64,000 nt of DNA from Domibacillus sp. DTU_2020_1001157_1_SI_ALB_TIR_016 (lineage in GTDB: Bacteria > Bacillota > Bacilli > Bacillales > Domibacillaceae). Below, piece after piece: positions 52,800-64,000 of this stretch. Both the position numbers and the translations under genes were made by a program. The first letter of the stretch is position 1; each line of letters opens with the position of its first letter. A model generated the notes under the pieces. The model was not told where the DNA came from. It was given only the letters and a program-made list of their open reading frames with translations, and did not search any database. The DNA is taken from NCBI RefSeq assembly GCF_032341995.1, contig NZ_CP135438.1, positions 1,426,001 to 1,490,000 of the forward strand, in the 5' to 3' direction.

Positions 52800-53180
52800 C
52801 CTCAGAAAAACCCCAAAAAGCTCTCGCTTATACCTGAAGAGCTGGTTCGCTTTTCTTCACTGAGCGGATGGATGGAAGTGTCTGCACGAATGGGTGACGC
52901 TCCACAGTCAGGCCTTATGTTTGTCCCATTTCATTTTGGCAGCAGAAAAAAAGAAGCCGCCAATGAATTAACAGCTGGTTTTGTAGATCTATTATCAAAG
53001 CAGTCACCGTTTAAACAATCAGCGTGTAAAATTGAAAAAATACGCAGAAAACACAAAGTTGCAGCTTATGAATCGCTGGATTTTTTTGTAGGACAGTACA
53101 GCTTATCAGCCGAGGATCTAAAAGATGCCAAAATAAACATTTCGCTAAAACCATTTATGCCCTATCGTCAAAAAATTTAA
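52800..53180 (+). pseudogene. C-terminal remnant of a molybdopterin oxidoreductase
   Basis: The in-frame sequence LSLIPEELVRFSSLSGWMEV, then LMFVPFHFGSRKKEAANELT and VDLLSKQSPFKQSACKIEKI, matches the molybdopterin-guanine-dinucleotide binding tail of assimilatory nitrate reductase/formate dehydrogenase-type enzymes. The catalytic body is missing; a terminator remains after it (53187-53229). A relic of a lost gene. Confidence 0.7.
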
Positions 53181-53186
53181 CTTTGT

Positions 53187-53229
53187 AAAAGTGATTTCTC
53201 TTATTTTATAAAGGGGAATCGCTTTTTTC
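53187..53229 (+). terminator. Terminator after the oxidoreductase remnant
   Basis: AAAAGTGATT / AATCGCTTTTTT hairpin with a T-run. Confidence 0.6.
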
Positions 53230-53291
53230 ACTTCCTGGATTTTGCTGCCTGAAGTAACCTTTATGTACAAACGCTTTCTGCAAAAGGAAAC

Positions 53292-53486
53292 TTAGATACA
53301 GCGAAGAAAACGCCATTTGACTTTTTCAGCGTACGTGTCTCTATCTTCTTTTGTTTTCACATGGAATCCTTCTGTGTACAGCACGTTTGTGTTTTCTTCA
53401 TCCATGATAAAAATCGTACAAGTAATCTGGTCTTTATGCTCGGCTGCATTATCCACTACTATCATTTTATAATCATTTATATTCAA
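53292..53486 (-). CDS. Small hypothetical protein, 64 residues
   Basis: TTG start at 53486 with GAGGGGTG 7 nt upstream. Beta-rich (ITCTIFIMDEENTNVLYTEG) with a basic end (EKVKWRFLRC). No family is recognised. Confidence 0.55.
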   Translation of the reverse strand: MNINDYKMIVVDNAAEHKDQITCTIFIMDEENTNVLYTEGFHVKTKEDRDTYAEKVKWRFLRCI

Positions 53487-53757
53487 TAGTTCTTCACCCC
53501 TCGCATGGCTTTTACCTTTCCACTACTATTACCAATAATGAAAAATAGTATTCAGAATCTAGGCAAAAATAGCATGAAAAGACTTGGTATATCATAGTTT
53601 TCTATGTTCTTTCTTGCTCCGCTGAGCCAGAAATATCTGAAAAGTCATCCTTCTTATTATTTAAAACATGTACCGCCCTATAGAGTGGCTATACTTGTGC
53701 ATAGTATAAATAAAAAATCATTCATCATCATGAATTTTATGTAGTCCCTTTCTTAAT
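53487..53757. other. Short gene-free stretch
   Basis: AT-rich; nothing supported. Confidence 0.35.
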
Positions 53758-53797
53758 TGAAAAAAGAATCAGCTCTTTCAAACTGATTCTTTATTTT
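53758..53797. terminator. Terminator of the LCP gene
   Basis: Stem AGAATCAG / CTGATTCT with T-rich tail, overlapping the end of the gene. Confidence 0.75.
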
Positions 53798-54708
53798 AAA
53801 TTCAAATGTTCTTTAAACTCATTTGATACACGTGCAACTTCTTCATCTTCCACCACATAATAGTAAACGCCGCCAATTTTCGTACTAGTACCGTCCATGG
53901 TAACGGTTTGGATGTGGTTACGCGCCGATGTGTAATTTTTTTGAATCGCGAGCATGTCGCTGATCGATAAATTCGTTTCAACATTGTCTCCAATCGCCTG
54001 CATGACATCTGTTAATTGCAAAATGACTGCCGGGTCACTCCCTTTGTCTAAGATGCCTTCCATTACTTGACGCTGCCGGGCCTGTCTACCGAAGTCACCA
54101 TTTGGATCTTCCTTGCGCATCCGTATATAGTTCAATGCTTCAGATCCGCTTAATGTAATATGCCCTTCAACAAAATGATCGCCTCCGTAAGAAAAGGCGG
54201 AATCATTTTGCACTTCCACACCGCCAACAGCATCTATAAGTTCTTTCATGCCTTCCATATTCATTTCCACATAATAATCGACCGGCATATCCAGAAAATT
54301 TTCCACTGTTTCCACAGCCATTTTCACCCCGCCGAATGCGTAGGCATGGTTGATTTTATCTTTTGTCCCTTTTCCTACAATCTTTACTCGTGTATCTCGT
54401 GGAATGCTTAGTATTTTCGCTGTGTTATTATCCCCGTTTACGGACAAAAACAGCATGGTATCCGACCGGCCTACATCCCCTTTGCGCTCATCCACACCAA
54501 GCAAAAGAACGGTAAACGCTTCTTTTTTCTGTAGTGAGACATCTTCCGTCCGCTTGTTTGAATGCAGCACTTCCCCGCCCAATGTATTTTGAAGGGACTG
54601 GTAGACCGTAAACGCCAAACCTGCTCCAATCAGGAGTAAGACCAAAAAGAAACCTAATATAAACCGTCCTTTATTTCGCTTTTTTCTTCGCTTGTCTTCT
54701 CTTCCCAC
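53791..54708 (-). CDS. LytR-CpsA-Psr (LCP) family cell-wall polymer ligase
   Basis: About 305 residues. A basic N-terminus (KRRKKRNKG) and one membrane span (FILGFFLVLLLIGAGLAFTV) are followed by the extracellular LCP domain. Conserved residues: LLLGVDERKGDVGRSDTMLF (Asp/Arg pair), LSIPRDTRVKIVG (pyrophosphate-binding Arg) and DFGRQARQRQVMEGI (Arg-rich motif). The enzyme transfers teichoic acid or other anionic polymers from lipid carriers to peptidoglycan, as TagT/U/V do in B. subtilis. The start is GTG at 54708 (AAGGGG 8 nt upstream) or the GTG six bases earlier. Confidence 0.9.
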   Translation of the reverse strand: MGREDKRRKKRNKGRFILGFFLVLLLIGAGLAFTVYQSLQNTLGGEVLHSNKRTEDVSLQKKEAFTVLLLGVDERKGDVGRSDTMLFLSVNGDNNTAKILSIPRDTRVKIVGKGTKDKINHAYAFGGVKMAVETVENFLDMPVDYYVEMNMEGMKELIDAVGGVEVQNDSAFSYGGDHFVEGHITLSGSEALNYIRMRKEDPNGDFGRQARQRQVMEGILDKGSDPAVILQLTDVMQAIGDNVETNLSISDMLAIQKNYTSARNHIQTVTMDGTSTKIGGVYYYVVEDEEVARVSNEFKEHLNLK

Positions 54709-55120
54709 AGACACGACCCCTTCATGAGATGTGAATTGGGAATAGCTTGCCCATGAAAAGGATTTTCACAACAATCTTTTTTAAATTACTCCTTTCTTTT
54801 TAAAAGAAAAGGGCGACAGAGTGAACAAAAAGCTATCCAGCATATGAGGATAAACATAACCGTGATAATGATAGACGGGCAGTTAAAAAGTTAAACGTTT
54901 GTATCTTGCCAACTGCTCCTTATCGATACAAGTATTTTCCTTTAGACTATCAGGGAGCAGACACTTCTACTGAAACTGAAAGCTTTATTTGTCTTTACAA
55001 CTCGTTTTCTTCAAATGAAAAGTAGTGATTTTCATTTCCTCAAAGCGAGTTTATCTGCATAGAAAGAGAAAACTCGCCAACAAAATCAATAAAATAAAAA
55101 AGTACATATTTTTCAAAAAC
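54709..55120. other. Intergenic region between LCP gene and rrn operon
   Basis: No gene supported; AT-rich, likely the LCP promoter region. Confidence 0.4.
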
Positions 55121-55152
55121 AAAAAAGACAACTTGATTTCTCAAGTTGTCTT
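55121..55152 (-). terminator. rrn operon terminator
   Basis: Perfect stem AAGACAACTTGA / TCAAGTTGTCTT directly after 5S, with TTTTTT on the minus strand. Confidence 0.9.
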
Positions 55153-55156
55153 AGTG

Positions 55157-55272
<116 letters not shown>

Positions 55273-55364
55273 ACTATGAAGTTTGAAAGAAGTGTTCTTT
55301 CAAAACTGGATAGAAGCATAATTGTATGGGCAAAAACCTTTCGGTTACACGCCAAGTGTACATT

Positions 55365-60047
<4,683 letters not shown>

Positions 60048-60066
60048 GTTTGACTTGCTCATTTGT

Positions 60067-60098
60067 TTCCATTAAAACACGGGGTGTTTTTAATGGAA
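60067..60098 (-). promoter_or_regulatory. rrn leader hairpin
   Basis: Inverted repeat TTCCATTAAAACAC / GTGTTTTTAATGGAA in the 16S leader, probably a processing or antitermination element. Confidence 0.5.
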
Positions 60099-60187
60099 GA
60101 TAAAAATTTAAAACGTTGACGTTTTTATTGATTTTGTTCAGTTTTCAATGTTCAATGTTTATTACTGTCGTTCGTGACAGCTAAATA

Positions 60188-60216
60188 AATATATCATTTA
60201 TACAAATGAGAGTCAA
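60188..60216 (-). promoter_or_regulatory. rrn promoter
   Basis: On the minus strand TTGACT (60216-60211), 17-nt spacer, TATATT (60193-60188), about 140 bp before the 16S 5' end. Fits a sigma-A rRNA promoter. Confidence 0.7.
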
Positions 60217-60654
60217 TACTTTTTCAAAAGTTTTTTAAAAAATGCTTAACAAGTGTACTCTCAAGTATATTCTCAATTTCGGAATGTCAGCTCTCAATTT
60301 AGTAATATAGTTTATTACTATATAAAGAGAAAAAACAAAGATAATTTTTATTAAGTTCCGCTGTTGTTTTAACGGCGGATGAACAATATAACATTGTATT
60401 TTCTTTTACGCAATCATATTTTTTATTTTATTAATTGTATAAATATGTTTACTATACCTTCATATGTTTTATGAATTATTCTGTCTTCCTTGTAAGGAAG
60501 ACATGCTTGCACCGGCAATCTCTGGCATTCATCCTGCCGCTTCGCCTCGGTACAGAATGAAAGCAAAAGTAATCAACCCGCAAGAACCTGATAGGAAGAG
60601 GCTGTATTCTATTCATGACCGCCCCCTTGTACGCTAAGTATTTATAATAGAAAA
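60217..60654. other. AT-rich region upstream of rrn
   Basis: Holds a perfect palindrome GTCTTCCTTGTAAGGAAGAC (60483-60502) and possibly more rrn promoters. No gene supported. Confidence 0.4.
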
Positions 60655-60690
60655 TAAAAAAAACGCATATTCTGTCCGAATATGCGTCAA
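60655..60690. terminator. Terminator after the permease gene
   Basis: Stem ACGCATATTC / GAATATGCGT, with A-run on the plus strand giving a U-run on the minus-strand transcript. Confidence 0.8.
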
Positions 60691-60736
60691 TCTCATTATA
60701 GATTTTATCTTTTATATGGGCCCGCTCAAAACCGGC

Positions 60737-62128
60737 TTACTTGCTGATTATATTATCTTCTTCTTGAACATCCAGTGGTGCACGCTTACCAATACCAAAA
60801 GCGAAAAAGCTGATCACAACAAGTACAAGGAATACAATTCCGGCTACAAGCGACATGCGTGTGTCATCATTAAACCACATACCAACCAATACAGTCAGTA
60901 AGAAGGCGATCGTTACATAATTCGTTACAGGTGCAAACGGCATTTTAAAAGGATGATTCGCCATTTGAGCCCCTTTTCTTTTCCGGAATTGAATCTGGCT
61001 GATCAAAATCACAAACCATGGCACCATTCCAGGAAGAACGCTGGCACTGTATACATAAACGAACAAGTTTTCTGGCGCGATGTAGCTTAATACAACTCCG
61101 ACAGCCAATCCAATCATAACACCTAATGTACTGAAGATAGGCACTCCGTTACGGGAAAGTTTTGCAAAGAACTTTAGTGCCTGTCCGTTCATCGCCAGTG
61201 TATAAAGCATACGGCCAGCGCTGTAAATCCCGCTATTGCAGCCGGACATCGCCGCAGTGATTACAACAAAGTTAATCAGTCCGGCAGCCGCTGTAATTCC
61301 CACTTTTGCAAACGTCGCCACGAATGGACTGCCAATAGAGCTTAGCTGATCCCATGGATAAACAGTTACAATAACAAAAATAGCCCCTATATAGAAAATT
61401 AAAATACGCCAAATAATGCTTTGGATCGCTTTTGTTAAGGTATTTTGCGGATCCTTCGCTTCTCCAGCTGTAATCCCAATCAGCTCCACTCCTTGATATG
61501 CCCCAATGACAAGGGACAGTGCAAAGAAAAACCCGGACCAGCCGCCTGTAAAGAAGCCGCCATGGCTCCAAAGATTTGAGATTCCAATGGCATCTCCTCC
61601 GTTGCCAAGCCCAAAGAAAATCAAGCCAAATCCAGCAATAATCATTAAAATAATGGTCACAATTTTGATGAGTGCAAACCAAAATTCAAACTCGCCAAAT
61701 GATTTAACCGAAACTAAATTCGCAGCACCAAGAATCGCCATTGCTACAATGCCGGGAACCCAGGCAGGCAGATCTGGGAACCAGTACTGCATATAAGCTC
61801 CAACCGCAATAATTTCCGACATTCCCACAATCACCCATTGGAACCAGTTGCTCCAGGCAGTCATGTACCCTGCTAATGGATGAATATATTTATGGCCAAA
61901 AGTCGCAAATGACCCTGTGCTTGGCTCTAAATAAAGCATTTCTCCCATTGCACGCATAATAAAAAAGATAAAAACGCCAGTGATTGCATAAGCAAGCATA
62001 ACAGAAGGACCTGTCCATTGAATCGTGCTGGCAGAGCCCATGAACAGCCCGACACCAATAGTGCCGCCTAAAGCAATCATTTGAATATGACGAGACTCAA
62101 GGCCTCTATTCAATTCTTTGTTTGCCAC
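60737..62128 (-). CDS. Amino acid permease (APC superfamily, AAT family)
   Basis: 463 residues with about 12 membrane spans. The N-terminus has the AAT signature [19 protein letters not shown], and [20 protein letters not shown] is the conserved loop of the family. Imports a neutral amino acid with protons; the closest B. subtilis relatives that I recall are the alanine permease AlaP/YtnA and AapA, but the substrate cannot be fixed. Start GTG at 62128 with AAAGGAGG about 10 nt upstream. A single-gene unit; its 440-bp upstream region contains a possible structured leader. Confidence 0.9.
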   Translation of the reverse strand: MANKELNRGLESRHIQMIALGGTIGVGLFMGSASTIQWTGPSVMLAYAITGVFIFFIMRAMGEMLYLEPSTGSFATFGHKYIHPLAGYMTAWSNWFQWVIVGMSEIIAVGAYMQYWFPDLPAWVPGIVAMAILGAANLVSVKSFGEFEFWFALIKIVTIILMIIAGFGLIFFGLGNGGDAIGISNLWSHGGFFTGGWSGFFFALSLVIGAYQGVELIGITAGEAKDPQNTLTKAIQSIIWRILIFYIGAIFVIVTVYPWDQLSSIGSPFVATFAKVGITAAAGLINFVVITAAMSGCNSGIYSAGRMLYTLAMNGQALKFFAKLSRNGVPIFSTLGVMIGLAVGVVLSYIAPENLFVYVYSASVLPGMVPWFVILISQIQFRKRKGAQMANHPFKMPFAPVTNYVTIAFLLTVLVGMWFNDDTRMSLVAGIVFLVLVVISFFAFGIGKRAPLDVQEEDNIISK

Positions 62129-62512
62129 TTTCTTTTTCCTCCTTTGACACGATAAATAGCAGAACGCCGGGAAAGTCCACCCTGTCTTCTTTTATTCACC
62201 AGGGAAATAGTGAAGGAGGCATTGTGCTTCTCATTTTTCACCTGCAAGCATGATGCAGCTAGAAAGGTTCGTTATTTACCGTAACTGAATTATCTATTCT
62301 ATAATAATAAATTTCTTCAAAAAATACAATTGTATCTCCTGGAAAAACACTAACAACTATATTTGCACTAATATTTAGAATAGTTTAACTTTTCGTAACG
62401 GTTTTACGATTAATTATCCTGAAATAGTAAATCTTGTTCCCCAGTGTGAATACAGTTTTCGCTTGAAAAAGGAGGCTTTATACCTCTTTCCTTCAATTAA
62501 CCTTTTTCTCCA
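62129..62512. other. Upstream region of the permease with possible leader fold
   Basis: Near the gene the stem CCCTG..CAGGG (about 62184-62208) lies within GC-richer sequence than the rest, which hints at a structured leader. It matches no riboswitch class I can name. The remainder is AT-rich promoter space. Confidence 0.35.
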
Positions 62513-62560
62513 CAAAAAGACCCTTTAAAGCAATGATCATATTGCTTTAAAGGGTCTTTT
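62513..62560. terminator. Terminator of glgC
   Basis: Long perfect stem AAGACCCTTTAAAGCAAT / ATTGCTTTAAAGGGTCTT with T-run, 11 bp past the glgC stop. Confidence 0.9.
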
Positions 62561-62570
62561 AAAGGAGTAT

Positions 62571-63725
62571 TTACGCTTTTACGCCTTCTTGACTGTGAGC
62601 AGCAAGAAACGCTTCTGTAATCAGTAAGATCTCATCGGAATTATTATATATCACCGTATTTTCGGGAATTTCAATGTCCTCCATGACAATAGCCCGTTCG
62701 ATGTATGCCCCACGGCCAATTCGCGCATTCGGCATAATAACGCAGTCTTTTACAATTGCATCCTTTTCGATCTGTACACCTTGAGAAACGACTGAATGTT
62801 CCAGTTCGCCATCGATGATAGACCCTTCATTTAAAAGAGAGTGTTTAACAGATGCATTACGGCCCATTACCTGTGGCGGATGATTGGCATTAATGGAGTA
62901 AATGCGCCATTCTGGATCATACAAATCCAACTCTTTGCCCTGGTCGAGCAAGTCCATATTGGCTTCCCATAAGCTTTTTACTGTACCTACGTCTTTCCAG
63001 TATCCTTTAAATGGATAAGCCGTTAACTTTAAATTGTCTGCAAGCATAGCCGGTATCACATCTTTACCAAAATCGTTGGATGAATCCGGATTTTGCTCAT
63101 CATGCTCTAGGTATTCTTTTAAAACAGACCATTTAAAAATGTAGATGCCCATTGAAGCAAGGTTGCTTTCAGGATGTTCCGGCTTTTCATCAAAACGAGT
63201 GACATTATAAGATTCATCTGTATTCATAATGCCGAAGCGGCTTGCTTCTTCCCACGGAACTTCAATAACAGAAATGGTCGCGTCTGCACCCTGCTCTATG
63301 TGATAATCGAGCATTGCTTCGTAATCCATTTTATAAATATGATCACCCGATAAAATCAGCACATGCTCTGGATTATGCTGTTGAATATAATGGAAGTTTT
63401 GGTAAATGGCACTTGCTGTACCGGAATACCAATTTACTTTTGAAGACTCTGCGTACGGCGGAAGAACAGTTACTCCGCCATCCCGGCGGTCTAAATCCCA
63501 CGCACTTCCAATCCCAATGTATGAATTTAAAGCCAGCGGCTGATACTGTGTTAAAACACCTACAGTATGGATACCGGAGTTTGCACAGTTAGAAAGCGGA
63601 AAATCGATGATACGGTACTTTCCGCCAAATGGTACAGCAGGCTTGGCTAGCGTTTCGGTTAATTCCTTTAAACGGCTTCCTTTTCCTCCAGCAAGAATCA
63701 TTGCAATACATTTTTGTCTTTTCAT
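62571..63725 (-). CDS. glgC: Glucose-1-phosphate adenylyltransferase GlgC
   Basis: 384 residues, near the 380 of B. subtilis GlgC. Makes ADP-glucose from ATP and glucose-1-phosphate, the first step of bacterial glycogen synthesis. N-terminal nucleotidyltransferase: [54 protein letters not shown] (metal Asp). The C-terminal left-handed beta-helix shows hexapeptide repeats ([20 protein letters not shown]). ATG follows AGGAG. In B. subtilis glgC is followed by glgD, glgA and glgP; here a strong terminator follows directly, so it is a stand-alone gene. Confidence 0.94.
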   Translation of the reverse strand: MKRQKCIAMILAGGKGSRLKELTETLAKPAVPFGGKYRIIDFPLSNCANSGIHTVGVLTQYQPLALNSYIGIGSAWDLDRRDGGVTVLPPYAESSKVNWYSGTASAIYQNFHYIQQHNPEHVLILSGDHIYKMDYEAMLDYHIEQGADATISVIEVPWEEASRFGIMNTDESYNVTRFDEKPEHPESNLASMGIYIFKWSVLKEYLEHDEQNPDSSNDFGKDVIPAMLADNLKLTAYPFKGYWKDVGTVKSLWEANMDLLDQGKELDLYDPEWRIYSINANHPPQVMGRNASVKHSLLNEGSIIDGELEHSVVSQGVQIEKDAIVKDCVIMPNARIGRGAYIERAIVMEDIEIPENTVIYNNSDEILLITEAFLAAHSQEGVKA

Positions 63726-64000
63726 GATGTCATTCTCCTTTTTCTTTCTCCTGTATGTTTTTTATCTATTAAATCAAGCATTAAGTATGTGAATTTACGC
63801 GGACGAAAAGTGCCACAACCTTTGTATACCCCATTTGCCGACTGTTAATCCTTCTGCCTTTAAAATTTTTTCATTTTACATTCAAGGAGAAAAAAACAAT
63901 ATGAAGTTTAAAAAAAGATTTCTGATAGAAAAGACCGAAAAAAATGCTGGTTTTACATAAATGTTTATTAAATAACGGGTGAATATTCTTACTCCTCAAG
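63726..64000. other. Upstream region of glgC at the window edge
   Basis: Likely glgC promoter. On the plus strand a 19-codon ORF (63901-63960) has AAGGAG 12 nt before its ATG; too short to call a gene. Confidence 0.35.

Overview
This window looks like chromosome from a spore-forming member of the Bacillaceae. Support comes from Bacillus-type AGGAGG ribosome sites with frequent TTG/GTG starts, tandem threonine T-box leaders on a ThrZ-type synthetase, Crh with a cre site, AsnB, YmaF, a YjcZ-type small protein, a MnxG-type manganese oxidase, and Bacillus-like rRNA genes. I cannot name the species.

Layout: 1-1800 holds the end of a maltogenic amylase/neopullulanase gene and an RsbR-type stress co-antagonist. 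1855-3238 is a TnpB-only IS200/IS605 element. 3567-9929 is the most unusual block. It has a large protein with a papain-like Cys/His/Asn pattern beside an ATP-grasp ligase. Divergent from these, across a duplicated promoter repeat, are a GNAT acetyltransferase, an alanine/glycine:cation symporter and a SIR2-domain protein. 10003-12720 is thrZ behind three tandem T-boxes. 12876-17834 carries a metallophosphoesterase, a methyltransferase, a glutamine-rich repeat protein, a GH25-SPOR lysozyme and small unknown genes. 18406-21800 is a type 2 ileS with a T-box. 22029-26196 has a membrane protein, an aminotransferase and asnB. 26532-29223 is a tyrosine recombinase divergent from a double helix-turn-helix protein across a very AT-rich gap. 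29474-32725 has brnQ, crh and a DUF421 protein.

33000-41000 is sparse accessory DNA: small genes, a prolyl-4-hydroxylase-like oxygenase, an HD-GYP protein behind small ORFs, a YjcZ microprotein and phage-like gene remnants. 41466-46594 is a metal-related cluster: YmaF, a frameshifted DUF1259 gene, and MnxG with a small upstream partner. 47040-53486 is a decaying region with broken phage terminase genes, a truncated CPBP protease, the tail of a molybdopterin oxidoreductase and small genes, plus an exported 396-residue protein and an MBL-fold hydrolase.

53791-64000 is core-like: an LCP cell-wall ligase, a complete 16S-23S-5S operon with no tRNA genes (minus strand), an amino acid permease and glgC, whose operon partners are not present downstream.

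Genes that plausibly act together: the ATP-grasp/Cys-His-Asn/GNAT/symporter/SIR2 block (inferred from adjacency only); T-box-controlled thrZ and ileS with the amino acid transporters as ordinary amino acid economy; and MnxG with its 72-residue partner as a probable spore-surface manganese-oxidising unit.
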